Source of the DNA: JBBIJO01 sp037445895
GTDB taxonomy: Bacteria; Bacteroidota; Ignavibacteria; Kapaibacteriales; UBA2268
DNA: 64,000 nt
Direction: 5' to 3'
Assembly: GCA_037445895.1 (NCBI GenBank)
Contig: JBBIJO010000003.1
Location: forward strand, 124,001 to 188,000
Shown here in pieces: positions 8,373 through 16,413 of the stretch. The notes under the pieces were generated by a model. It made no database searches and was not told the DNA's origin. It saw only the letters and a program-made list of their open reading frames with translations. A program made the translations under genes and the position numbers. The stretch's first letter is position 1; each line of letters starts with the position of its first letter.

Positions 8373-10226
8373 TTATTTAATAATAACCAATGGTTTCAAC
8401 AACGTTTTCGTTCCTACTCTTGCTGCGATATAATAAATATTCGTCGGCAAATTAATATTTAAATTCATTTCGTTTGTATTCGAAGCAATAGCTCCGTCCC
8501 CCCAAGAAAATAGTCTTTTACCTATCGAGTTGTAAATTGCAACTTCGATTTTCTGAGTATTTAAGTTTCCTTCGAATCGGATAACAAAATTCCCATCTGT
8601 AATGTTTGGCAAAATTGTAAAGTCGACGTCGGGAGTTGTGAGTTCAGTAACATCTCCTATAGATTCAATTTCTCCTTCCAGTTCAATATAGAAGTTGTTA
8701 TCTATAGTAGAATTTGAAACAATGTGGATACGCCCTTTGTAGATTCTTTCTTCGGTTGTGGCAGCCGAGAAACGAACTTTAATTGTTATACTATCGTTAG
8801 CTGGAATATAGATAGGTTTCGAGACTGTTTGGGCAAAGTCGAAACGCTCAAAATCCAAATAAGTGGTATCGACTTCAATTTCGGAAATTACCAATTCTTG
8901 GTCGCCAACATTTCGTATAACAAGCGATTCAATCTTACTCTGTGCTTTTTTGACCTTTCCAAAGTCGATTTTTTTACCAAAGTTTGTTTCGATTCTTGGA
9001 CCTTTTGTTTCGACGCCACCGCCATATCCCCATAAATCGATGTAACGATAATCCATATATAAAGCATTGGTTTTAATCGATAATTGGCCATGGTAGCCAA
9101 TTTTGTCCTTGGGAGTAAATCGAATTCGAACGGTGTGGGTTTGACCTTTCTTCAGTGTTTTGGGAGCAGTGATTTGCCCTGAAATTATTTCAAACACATT
9201 ATCTGGATTATCCCATAGTTCGATTTCTTCAAGCACCAAGTCTAGTTTACCCGTGCTGATTAAAGTTAAGTCGATTTCTGTGGAGGAGTCTGGTTTGATT
9301 TCTCCAAATTCAATCACCAAAGGGTCTACGTCGTAAGCGGCGCCGTCGGGAGCAATGTTGCCTTTTAGCCAATACATTGCCCGCGCAAGTTGCATAGCCC
9401 GAGGAATATCTCCCGCAAACGCTTCGAACCCCATACTCCAAAAGCAAATTCTCGATTGTCCAATCTCTGTTCTGATGCCAACTAGAGTATCGTTTCGAAT
9501 TGCATTATTATCGCGAATGAAATGGTCAACAGGAGGATATTGGTTTGGATTTCTTGTTTTGAAAGCATCAAAAAACAGATAATCCACAAGTGGCCACCAT
9601 GTTTCATTTGGATTTGGCTTGAATCCAATATTGCACCATTTAATAATAGATTGACCAACTGGGTCGTTCATTGCGCCTCGGACATTAAAACTCCACCACG
9701 ATATTTGGCTGCCATCTATTCTCGAAACAAAAACTCTTCCCAGATAGTCTATACCAAGAGTGTTTATTAAAAAATCCTGTACTTCGGGGTTACGGTCGGG
9801 ACTTGCAGGGTCGAATGCATACCATAGAATCTTTCGCCCTGTTATTAATACATTTTTGCCGGCTGCAATCATATCTTTAATTGCTTTTAAAACACTTGCG
9901 TTTCCAACTCGTGTGTTTAATTTGTTGTCGCCCATAGGGAATATCGCTACGTCGAAGTCGGTAATATTGTATTGGGCAAGTGTTGCATCATTGAAAGGTT
10001 TTTTAATAGCATAGGGTGCAAGATCGGGCATATAATTTGCATCGGAAAGATAAATCCAGTATGCATATTCCGACAAAGGTTCTTTCGTTCGGTCAACAAA
10101 CTTAATAACATCTTGGGCATTTACGTCGAAATTGTCGAATAGAATATACTTCGGTGGACTTTCGGAAAAGAGTTGCGAAAAGCAGAAAATAAAAATGACT
10201 AAAACCATAGAAAATAATTTTTTCAT
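8373..10226 (-). CDS. T9SS-sorted secreted protein with choice-of-anchor-D repeats
   Basis: A 617-residue exported protein. The ATG at 10,226 is chosen because it begins a canonical signal peptide (MKKLFSMVLVIFIFCFSQLF) and has GAGGTAA upstream; the open frame runs 16 codons further. The N-terminal half has a flavodoxin/GATase-like alpha-beta pattern (DFDVAIFPMGDN, AAGKNVLITGRKI). Two choice-of-anchor-D Ig-like repeats follow (VIEFGEIKPDSSTEIDLTL, IDFGKVKKAQSKIE), then a type A T9SS sorting domain (AIYNSIGKRLFSWGDG to the end). The neighbouring gene at 10,316 shares this plan, so the two are probably old duplicates. Function is unknown; surface or secreted location is inferred. Confidence 0.8.
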   Translation of the reverse strand: MKKLFSMVLVIFIFCFSQLFSESPPKYILFDNFDVNAQDVIKFVDRTKEPLSEYAYWIYLSDANYMPDLAPYAIKKPFNDATLAQYNITDFDVAIFPMGDNKLNTRVGNASVLKAIKDMIAAGKNVLITGRKILWYAFDPASPDRNPEVQDFLINTLGIDYLGRVFVSRIDGSQISWWSFNVRGAMNDPVGQSIIKWCNIGFKPNPNETWWPLVDYLFFDAFKTRNPNQYPPVDHFIRDNNAIRNDTLVGIRTEIGQSRICFWSMGFEAFAGDIPRAMQLARAMYWLKGNIAPDGAAYDVDPLVIEFGEIKPDSSTEIDLTLISTGKLDLVLEEIELWDNPDNVFEIISGQITAPKTLKKGQTHTVRIRFTPKDKIGYHGQLSIKTNALYMDYRYIDLWGYGGGVETKGPRIETNFGKKIDFGKVKKAQSKIESLVIRNVGDQELVISEIEVDTTYLDFERFDFAQTVSKPIYIPANDSITIKVRFSAATTEERIYKGRIHIVSNSTIDNNFYIELEGEIESIGDVTELTTPDVDFTILPNITDGNFVIRFEGNLNTQKIEVAIYNSIGKRLFSWGDGAIASNTNEMNLNINLPTNIYYIAARVGTKTLLKPLVIIK

Positions 10227-10258
10227 TTTAATTACCTCAAATATTTTACCAAAATAAA

Positions 10259-10296
10259 GAGGGCTGTCGTTCAAAATTATTGTGAAGACAGCCCTC
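10259..10296 (-). terminator. Rho-independent terminator
   Basis: A 10-bp inverted repeat (GAGGGCTGTC at 10,259-10,268 and GACAGCCCTC at 10,287-10,296) around an 18-base loop. Read on the minus strand it follows the stop of the 10,316 gene by about 20 bases and runs into a T-rich stretch, so it should end that transcript before the next T9SS gene. Confidence 0.8.
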
Positions 10297-10315
10297 GAAG
10301 TTTCATAAAATAAGT

Positions 10316-13111
10316 TTAACGCGATATGATAATCGGGACGAAGCGAATTTCGCTACCAATCTTCAATCGAATTTGGTATGTTCCGCTTGGAATTGTTGAA
10401 ACGGAAAATTTAGGTGCATTTTCGCCCGAGTTGATAGAAATTGAACCGAGATAAAGTATTAAATTCCCTTGTAGGTCGTAAATTGCTGCATCGAGAACAT
10501 TATCCAAAAGTTTCGGATTAGTAATTTGAAGATTCAGTTCATTTACAACTGGATGCGGAGCCACCTTGATTTGTATTCCACTGGCAAATTCTGTTTCGGA
10601 AACAGAACTTACACCATTGCCAATCAAGTTTATGTTCAATGTTGGTATGTTTTGTGCGTTCGACTGAATTCGAAGTGTTGCGTTATGTGTTCCTTCTTTT
10701 GAAGGGGTAAACATAATTGTTAACGTTAATACTTCACCCGGACCAAGTGTCTTCGGCAGTTCTGGAGCATTAACTAATGTGAATGCCGAAGCGTCGTTGC
10801 CTAAAATTGTTATGCTACTGATTTCGAGATCGGCAAGGCCATCGTTTTTAACATCTACATCAAGAACTTTGCTACTTTGTGGAACTACATCCCTGAAATC
10901 AATATCTGTCTTATTAACTGAGATGATTGGTACATTAGCTGCTACACCGATACCGTCCAACGATACAATTTCGTCGGGCGAGTTTTTAGCATTTGATTTA
11001 ATAATTACGCTCGAAAAGTATGTCTTTTCTTCGGTTGGTAAGAACTGAATATTAAGAGTGTATTTTTGATTGGGCTTAATTGTTAGTGGGAGCGTTGGCG
11101 GGTTAGAAATTGTAAATACTCCATCGGGGTCGAAATCACGGTCAACCGAGATTTCAGTAATTACCAAATCCTCGTCGCCGGTGTTTGTTATATCGCAAGA
11201 AAGCGATTTGCTTGTATTAACTGGGACTTCGAGGAAGTCGAGCGACGAATTGCTAAGTTGGATTTGTGGTCCGATTGTGGAAGGTATTTTGGCTAGTAAC
11301 CAATCGACTATTCTTCCAATGAAATTGTTCCGCTGTGTGGAATTTCCTATTGCTTCAAATCCCGATGTTAAATATGCTAAACGAGAATTACCATTTTCAA
11401 CGCGAACACCACCAATCTTTGTAGGGTCATTATCATAATAAAGAAAAGACTTGGTTTTGTTGGCGTCTCTAATTGCGATGAAGTCAGTAAATAGAATATA
11501 ATATGGATAAGTTTGCTGGTTGTATGAGTTATTCATAGTAAAAGTTAGCCCGTTTCCGATAGGGTCTCCGGCGACACCATTAGCTTGATATGAATTTAGA
11601 ATGACCTGACTTCCTTGCTGAGTGAAACGTGCTTGGTAATTGTTGTTTTGAATAAATAACTTATTTTGGTAGAAGTCCCTTGCAGTGGCGGAACCTTGCG
11701 AACCGAAAGCAAAAGTTAAATCAATCTCAGAAGTCAACAATATGCTCTTGCCAGATGAAATCATTGCGTTTAACGCTGGGTACAGGGTCGCTGCCTCAAG
11801 AAAATATCCGCCAAGTACACCGCGTAAGGCATAGGTAAATCCCAATGCTACCAAGTCGAATCTAGTAAGTGGATAATTTGTCATAATATCGATTGCAAAA
11901 GGAAGTAGAGCAACATCGTTGGAATATTTGGGATTGTTTGATAACGCTTGATAAACAAAGGCTGCGCTTGCGGTGCCTGTGTTGCCAAGGACATAACAAG
12001 CATATTTAGTGTCTTCTGTGAGGACATAAACGCTCCCGTTTATCGATTCGTATGGGTTGTTCACCTTTGGAGAAAATTGAAGGGTCACAATTCCAAATTC
12101 GGCTTTATTCGAACTTTTTACAGTTACAGAAACTTCCTTTGTTTCGTTTGGTGTAAGAGTAACTTCTTGAACACTCGCGGTTGCTTGCCACCCTGTTGGG
12201 ATGTAGCTACTTCCTGTATTGACTTGAACACCGACTCTAATCAATTCGTTATTTGGGTTTGTTACTTGGAACTTGTAGGTAAGTTGTCCGTTGCGGGCTA
12301 TTGTTAAAAATGGATTTGCTGTGGCTTGTGCTTGTATTCTGGTAACTTTTAGATTTTGGGCTGCTTGAAGAACCTCTTTTGTTTGGTCGTCTTGGATAAA
12401 TGCAACGATATAAATCTGCCCTGAATTCCAATTGGATTTCATGGTATAGTTGAAAGTATACGTTTGTTGACTTCCAGAGCCTAAATCTAATGTTGTTCCA
12501 TTGTAATCTGGGAGCATTTTACGAGCAACCCAATAGAAATCTCTTTCACCGTTTGTTCCCGGAGCTTGGTCATAACCAATGTAATATTCTACTACTGCAA
12601 CGCGTAGCTTTTTCCCAACAAGAGACTGAGAAGTTTGGATAGAAACGTTAACAGTGCAAGCAGTGCCATTCCTTTGTTCGGTAACTGTCATTGTAGTCGG
12701 GGAATTAGATTGATAATTATTTAATTCTGTAAGGAGTGCTGTTGTGTCGGATGGCGCACCTGCATAATAACTAGAACTGCTTGGAGTAGCAGTTTTTCCG
12801 TTAATGCGGCAATTTGGAACTCCTTGTTGCTCAATCCCGTAATACCTAATACGGCTACCGTTCATATTTTCGTCTTCATTATACATCGGGTCAACACCGG
12901 GAAACCAGGCATGGTAAATTAATGGAATGATTTTGTCGGTGTGATTGTTAAGAAATTTTTGAAACGTTGGATTTTGCAAAGCGCAAGGACCGCAACTTGC
13001 GTTTGTTGCTTCTTCGATTAGCACTTTACGAGGAGAGTCGGCTTTGCCGATAAGCGTATTCATCGAGAGGGCAATCAAGATTGCCAAGGAAATCGAAAAC
13101 AACTTTTTCAT
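10316..13111 (-). CDS. Omp28-like thioredoxin-fold T9SS cargo protein
   Basis: A 931-residue secreted protein. The ATG at 13,111 has a perfect GGAGG 5 bases upstream and begins a signal peptide (MKKLFSISLAILIALSMN), so the 11 codons upstream are not counted. Mature residues about 28-280 resemble Omp28 outer-membrane proteins with a thioredoxin-like active site CGPC (Cys40, Cys43) and AWFPGVDPMY. The middle carries the same alpha-beta module as the 8,373 gene (FDLVALGF, ISSGKSILLTSE). Two choice-of-anchor-D repeats (LDFLEVPVNTSKSLSCDI, IDFRDVVPQSSKVLDVDV) and a type A T9SS sorting domain complete it. Disulfide chemistry at the cell surface is possible but unproven. Confidence 0.83.
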   Translation of the reverse strand: MKKLFSISLAILIALSMNTLIGKADSPRKVLIEEATNASCGPCALQNPTFQKFLNNHTDKIIPLIYHAWFPGVDPMYNEDENMNGSRIRYYGIEQQGVPNCRINGKTATPSSSSYYAGAPSDTTALLTELNNYQSNSPTTMTVTEQRNGTACTVNVSIQTSQSLVGKKLRVAVVEYYIGYDQAPGTNGERDFYWVARKMLPDYNGTTLDLGSGSQQTYTFNYTMKSNWNSGQIYIVAFIQDDQTKEVLQAAQNLKVTRIQAQATANPFLTIARNGQLTYKFQVTNPNNELIRVGVQVNTGSSYIPTGWQATASVQEVTLTPNETKEVSVTVKSSNKAEFGIVTLQFSPKVNNPYESINGSVYVLTEDTKYACYVLGNTGTASAAFVYQALSNNPKYSNDVALLPFAIDIMTNYPLTRFDLVALGFTYALRGVLGGYFLEAATLYPALNAMISSGKSILLTSEIDLTFAFGSQGSATARDFYQNKLFIQNNNYQARFTQQGSQVILNSYQANGVAGDPIGNGLTFTMNNSYNQQTYPYYILFTDFIAIRDANKTKSFLYYDNDPTKIGGVRVENGNSRLAYLTSGFEAIGNSTQRNNFIGRIVDWLLAKIPSTIGPQIQLSNSSLDFLEVPVNTSKSLSCDITNTGDEDLVITEISVDRDFDPDGVFTISNPPTLPLTIKPNQKYTLNIQFLPTEEKTYFSSVIIKSNAKNSPDEIVSLDGIGVAANVPIISVNKTDIDFRDVVPQSSKVLDVDVKNDGLADLEISSITILGNDASAFTLVNAPELPKTLGPGEVLTLTIMFTPSKEGTHNATLRIQSNAQNIPTLNINLIGNGVSSVSETEFASGIQIKVAPHPVVNELNLQITNPKLLDNVLDAAIYDLQGNLILYLGSISINSGENAPKFSVSTIPSGTYQIRLKIGSEIRFVPIIISR

Positions 13112-13186
13112 AAAACCTCCATATATAATGAATAATAAAAACAACTAACTTTCCAAAAAGTTACAAAGCAATTTAACAAAAATTTA

Positions 13187-13194
13187 CAAATATA
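13187..13194 (-). promoter_or_regulatory. TAnnTTTG promoter box for the Omp28-like gene
   Basis: TATATTTG read on the minus strand, just beyond the 3' end of the SRP RNA and about 75 bases before the ATG at 13,111. It matches the -7 element of Bacteroidetes primary-sigma promoters. Confidence 0.5.
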
Positions 13195-13201
13195 AAGTAA
13201 T

Positions 13202-13299
13202 GGGCCAAGTTGACTGTGGCACTCCAAATGTGAACTGACCGTTGCTTCTTTCCAGACCTGGCGGAGTTGGGTTCAATTTAGATGCACAGGACCTGACCC
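13202..13299 (-). ncRNA. ffs: Signal recognition particle RNA (4.5S-type)
   Basis: On the minus strand this 98-base segment carries the Ffh-binding hairpin GCCAGGTCTGGAAAGAAGC, matching the universal SRP domain IV motif. The base pair closing the GGAA tetraloop, normally C-G, is U-A here, a compensatory change supporting a real RNA helix. The ends pair (GGGTCAGGT at the 5' end with ACTTGGCCC at the 3' end), as expected for a bacterial 4.5S-type rod. It lacks the Alu domain. With Ffh it targets nascent membrane proteins to the Sec translocon. A TAATTTTG box ends 5 bases before the inferred 5' end. Confidence 0.88.
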
Positions 13300-13303
13300 A
13301 ATA

Positions 13304-13335
13304 CAAAATTAATGAAATTTTTTTTCTCGAACAAA
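13304..13335 (-). promoter_or_regulatory. SRP RNA promoter (TTTG-N20-TAATTTTG)
   Basis: On the minus strand TTTG at 13,335-13,332 lies 20 bases before TAATTTTG at 13,311-13,304, matching the Bacteroidetes primary-sigma pattern TTTG-N19-21-TAnnTTTG. The last G of the box is 5 bases from the inferred first base of the SRP RNA. Confidence 0.72.
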
Positions 13336-13466
13336 CTTGCCGTTAAGTTTATGTCATTATGGGGAGCAAACGTTGTCGAAAAGGCTTTCCTTTTTATAAA
13401 TCAATTTTGGATCCCAGATAATGAAAGAGTCTATAAAATTATAAATTTAAAATACCAAGAAATCAT

Positions 13467-13474
13467 TAATTTTG
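13467..13474 (+). promoter_or_regulatory. tRNA-Arg promoter box
   Basis: TAATTTTG 15 bases upstream of the tRNA-Arg gene, identical to the box before the SRP RNA and the tRNA at 37,662. Confidence 0.62.
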
Positions 13475-13488
13475 TATTTTATTTTGCG

Positions 13489-13562
13489 GCGCCACTAGCT
13501 CAGTTGGACAGAGCATCAGCCTTCTAAGCTGAGGGTCACAGGTTCGAGTCCTGTGTGGCGCG
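13489..13562 (+). tRNA. tRNA-Arg (anticodon TCT)
   Basis: A 74-base cloverleaf: acceptor GCGCCAC/GTGGCGC with discriminator G, a D arm with GCTCAGTTGGACAGAGC, anticodon stem TCAGC/GCTGA enclosing loop CTTCTAA (anticodon TCT, reading AGA/AGG), and T arm ACAGG-TTCGAGT-CCTGT. CCA is not encoded. The 3' end is 3 bases from the stop of the convergent RodZ-like gene. Confidence 0.95.
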
Positions 13563-13565
13563 CGT

Positions 13566-14456
13566 CTATTTTCGTATCGATTCTGGTTTAGTATCCCGAA
13601 GAATAGGAGTAATTTTTTTCGGTTCCGAAGGTTGTATAAGAATTCTTGGTGCTTCTTGTGTCTTTTGTTGTGGAGTTGCTTTTAACAAGCGTCCAATATT
13701 TATTTGGTCTCGGGTAATAATAACCGACTTTAAAACTATTCCTTTCTTTCCTAATGGCGGTAAAAGTTCACCGTTACGTTTGACGATAACGCCTCCGGCA
13801 TTGCCAATTGTAAATTTAAAGAAATTCATAGCTTTCCAAGTTTTAACTTTTTCGGGGTAAAGTATCGCACTTTCCGAAACTTTGTTGTCGATAATCATAT
13901 TTATCCATACAGTATCGATTGCCTTAAACTCTAAACTCATACTATCTTGGGATGTAGAAGTTATTGGTTGAGAAGTGGTTTCATTTGTTTCGAGAGTTAT
14001 TGTGTCTCTTTTAGTTGTTTGAACTGGGGGTTGGAGTTCCTCTTGAGTGTAAAAAAAAGTAAAATAAACAATCGCAACAATCGATAATCCAAGTGCAAGG
14101 TAAATAAAAAGAATAGCTTTGTTAAGCTGTTGAGAACTATGTTTTATTTTTTTTCGATTTGCTGTTATGCTAAATGTTGGTTCTGTCGATTCCTTTAAAT
14201 GTTTAGCCGAAGAGCTTTTTTCGATTTGTTTGAAAATTACCTCTAATTTATCTTTGACTTGCGAATAATCGATTTGAAGAAAGTTTATGTATTCTTTGAT
14301 AAATGATTTCATATAGACAGGGGGAAGAATTTCGAAATTATCAGCTTCTATTGCTTCGAGAACATTTAAACGGATTTTAGTAACTTGACTCACCTCCTTC
14401 AACGAGAGTTTTTTTTCTTCTCTTGCTTTTCTTAATATGTCGGAAAGGTTATCCAT
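13566..14456 (-). CDS. RodZ-like HTH/membrane cytoskeletal protein
   Basis: A 296-residue protein. Residues about 5-70 form a HTH_25-type helix-turn-helix (ILRKAREEKKLSLKEVSQVT, then EADNFEILPPVYMKSFIKEY) as in RodZ. A basic stretch precedes one transmembrane helix (AILFIYLALGLSIVAIVYFTF, about 120-140), a Thr/Ser/Gln-rich linker, and a C-terminal DUF4115-like beta domain (AIDTVWINMIID to the end). RodZ links MreB to the cell wall machinery; MreB is not in the window. The HTH faces the cytoplasm and the DUF4115 domain the periplasm. A divergent TATATTTG box lies about 30 bases upstream. Confidence 0.85.
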   Translation of the reverse strand: MDNLSDILRKAREEKKLSLKEVSQVTKIRLNVLEAIEADNFEILPPVYMKSFIKEYINFLQIDYSQVKDKLEVIFKQIEKSSSAKHLKESTEPTFSITANRKKIKHSSQQLNKAILFIYLALGLSIVAIVYFTFFYTQEELQPPVQTTKRDTITLETNETTSQPITSTSQDSMSLEFKAIDTVWINMIIDNKVSESAILYPEKVKTWKAMNFFKFTIGNAGGVIVKRNGELLPPLGKKGIVLKSVIITRDQINIGRLLKATPQQKTQEAPRILIQPSEPKKITPILRDTKPESIRK

Positions 14457-14463
14457 AAAATAT

Positions 14464-14471
14464 TAAATTTG
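14464..14471 (+). promoter_or_regulatory. Promoter box for the 14,502 gene
   Basis: TAAATTTG on the plus strand, about 30 bases before the ATG. It interleaves with the minus-strand box at 14,486-14,493, making a compact divergent promoter. Confidence 0.5.
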
Positions 14472-14485
14472 TAATTTTATCATTG

Positions 14486-14493
14486 CAAATATA
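14486..14493 (-). promoter_or_regulatory. Promoter box for the RodZ-like gene
   Basis: TATATTTG read on the minus strand, about 30 bases before the ATG at 14,456. Confidence 0.5.
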
Positions 14494-14501
14494 AGTAGAA
14501 A

Positions 14502-15533
14502 ATGTTATTTGTTATTCGCAAGTTCTTTTTTTTATTAGTGGTTGTCCTCGTCTTAAATTCACACTCCTTTTCTCTTGATGTGGTCGATACAACAAAACAC
14601 AACAATTTCAACCAACATTATCAATATCAAATTGCCGATAAACCATTTTTTACCATAACTGGTGATAAAATAAATGAAATAACAAAAATCAAGCCAATTC
14701 CCACAGCAATTTTTATTGGAAGTTATGCTGCCGTTTTCTATCTTCAACATATCGGTCAAGTGAAAACAATTTGGCAGAACCGAGGAAAGTTCCATTTTGC
14801 AGAGGATAAAGACTATGCTTTGTATGCCGATAAGGCTGGTCATTTCTATGGGACATTTCTTACATCGTATGTATTAACTCAATCTTTGATTGAATGTGGC
14901 TTTAGTTACGATTGGGCAACTGGAATAGGAATTTTTTTAGGTTTAGGTTACTCAACTTACGTCGAGATTCTCGATGGATTTGCTGTTGAATGGGGATTCA
15001 GTCCAAGCGATTTTTATTCAAATTTGGCTGGTGGTCTATTTTTTCTCGGATATTCTTATATTCCATTGTTACAAAATTTTACGCCAAAATTTATGTATTT
15101 TCCTCCCCGTTGGTTTAACTCATATTCGCGAGTGCCTTCGAAAATGTTTATCGACGATTATAGTGCCCATACTTTGTGGCTATCGTTCAATGTTTACAAT
15201 GTGTTGCCTGAAAGTTTGAAGAAGTATTGGCCTCGGTGGTTGGAGCTTTCATTTGGTTACGCTGCCAGAAATTTGTGTGGGGGTCCTACGAGTCGGTGCA
15301 ACCCGTCAATTTCCGAGCCTGTGAGTAACAATGCTTGGGGAAATCGTAAATTTATAGTTGCCTTAGATTATGATTTGGTTAAACTTTTGCCCGATGGCTC
15401 ACCTTTTTGGAATTGGGTGAAACAATCGTTGAATTTTTTTAAATTACCAAGCCCTGCAATTGAGTTTGGACATCCTACGCGATTTTACCTACTTTATCCC
15501 TTTCCATTGAGAATTGGAGAATTCAAATTTTAA
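14502..15533 (+). CDS. DUF2279-like membrane protein
   Basis: A 343-residue protein with an N-terminal signal or anchor (FFFLLVVVLVLNSHSFSL) and a central hydrophobic region. The segment DKAGHFYGTFLTSYVLTQSL followed by GLGYSTYVEILDGFAVEWGF and SPSDFYSNLAGG resembles the DUF2279/YfiM family of predicted periplasmic or membrane proteins. The conserved His, Glu and Asp residues in this stretch suggest a metal or active site, but no activity is known to me. The C-terminal part (about 200-343) is rich in Trp, Tyr and Pro. It may share a transcript with the following glycosyltransferase, which starts 21 bases after its stop. Confidence 0.68.
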   Translation: MLFVIRKFFFLLVVVLVLNSHSFSLDVVDTTKHNNFNQHYQYQIADKPFFTITGDKINEITKIKPIPTAIFIGSYAAVFYLQHIGQVKTIWQNRGKFHFAEDKDYALYADKAGHFYGTFLTSYVLTQSLIECGFSYDWATGIGIFLGLGYSTYVEILDGFAVEWGFSPSDFYSNLAGGLFFLGYSYIPLLQNFTPKFMYFPPRWFNSYSRVPSKMFIDDYSAHTLWLSFNVYNVLPESLKKYWPRWLELSFGYAARNLCGGPTSRCNPSISEPVSNNAWGNRKFIVALDYDLVKLLPDGSPFWNWVKQSLNFFKLPSPAIEFGHPTRFYLLYPFPLRIGEFKF

Positions 15534-15554
15534 TCTGGCTCTTTTTTTTTAAGT

Positions 15555-16394
15555 TTGATTTTGGAAAAATTACAAATAGTAAATTTGAGACAAGACACAC
15601 TTATACTTGAGAAAAATAAAGTTATTGCGCCTTCTTTCCTTCCTAAACAGGAAAGAGACGAAAAACCTTTGATTAGCATTATAATTCCCGTATTACAAGA
15701 AGAAAAAATTATTGAACACACACTTTCGATATATCGCGAAGAGCTTCTGCGTCAATTTAGGGCTGAACTGATTGTTAGCGATGGAGGTAGTTTAGATAGA
15801 ACGGTAGAATTAGCTAAGAAGTTTACACAAAAGATTGTTGTTCATAATGGCAATTATCGGCAGACTATTGCCGAAGGACGCAACAAAGGGGTTCTACTTG
15901 CAAAAGGCGAAGTCCTTGTATTTATTAATGGCGATACTTTTCCTTTCGACTTAGAGAAATTTCTTTCGTTTGTTTACAAGTGGGCATTAACCGATAATTC
16001 TGCCGGTGCTTTAGCTGTTAAGGTTCGTGGTTTTCCGAACGAAGAAAATTTAAAAGATAGAATATTTTATTTTTTGCATAATAATTACGTTCGTCTTTTG
16101 AATGCTTTGGGTATCGGTATGGGACGTGGTGAATGCCAAATAGTTCGTCGCGAAGATTTTGAGAAAGCCGGTGGCTATAATCCACAAATCTCCGCAGGTG
16201 AGGATTTCGATTTATTCAGAAGGTTATCGAAATTTACAAAAATTAGGTTTGTCGATGAAATTTGGGTCTATGAATCGCCGCGAAGATTCCGAAAGTATGG
16301 ATATATTAAAACGGTCGGGAAATGGTTGTTGAATGGCTTTTTTGTGATGTTTTATGGCCGATCGTATTCAGACTATTGGGAACCAATAAGGTAA
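15555..16394 (+). CDS. Family 2 glycosyltransferase
   Basis: A 279-residue GT-A fold enzyme. ISIIIPVLQEEKIIEHTL is the nucleotide-sugar-binding start, LIVSDGGSLDRT the second strand and loop, and FINGDTFPF carries the DxD-like metal site. A later AGEDFDLFRRLSK segment fits the ED acceptor/catalytic motif. No ATG is available between the previous stop and the domain; TTG at 15,555 is the best start, giving about 35 residues before the fold. The C terminus has one hydrophobic stretch (LLNGFFVMFYG), so membrane association is likely. The acceptor is unknown. Confidence 0.82.
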   Translation: MILEKLQIVNLRQDTLILEKNKVIAPSFLPKQERDEKPLISIIIPVLQEEKIIEHTLSIYREELLRQFRAELIVSDGGSLDRTVELAKKFTQKIVVHNGNYRQTIAEGRNKGVLLAKGEVLVFINGDTFPFDLEKFLSFVYKWALTDNSAGALAVKVRGFPNEENLKDRIFYFLHNNYVRLLNALGIGMGRGECQIVRREDFEKAGGYNPQISAGEDFDLFRRLSKFTKIRFVDEIWVYESPRRFRKYGYIKTVGKWLLNGFFVMFYGRSYSDYWEPIR

Positions 16395-16402
16395 AAATTT
16401 TT

Positions 16403-16410
16403 TACTTTTG
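16403..16410 (+). promoter_or_regulatory. TAnnTTTG box abutting the activase start codon
   Basis: TACTTTTG ends 3 bases before ATG 16,414. With the 5-base spacing seen at the SRP RNA, a transcript from here would begin at the start codon itself (leaderless). It may equally be a chance match. Confidence 0.3.
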
Positions 16411-16413
16411 CCT

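Noticed and set aside
11070..11438. 122-codon plus-strand ORF opposite the Omp28-like gene
   Set aside because: It is the complement of choice-of-anchor-D repeats, with Ser/Pro-rich composition typical of an antisense shadow.
13312..13527. 71-codon ORF spanning the SRP RNA promoter and tRNA-Arg
   Set aside because: It runs through the tRNA gene and contains no domain; it is a chance open frame.
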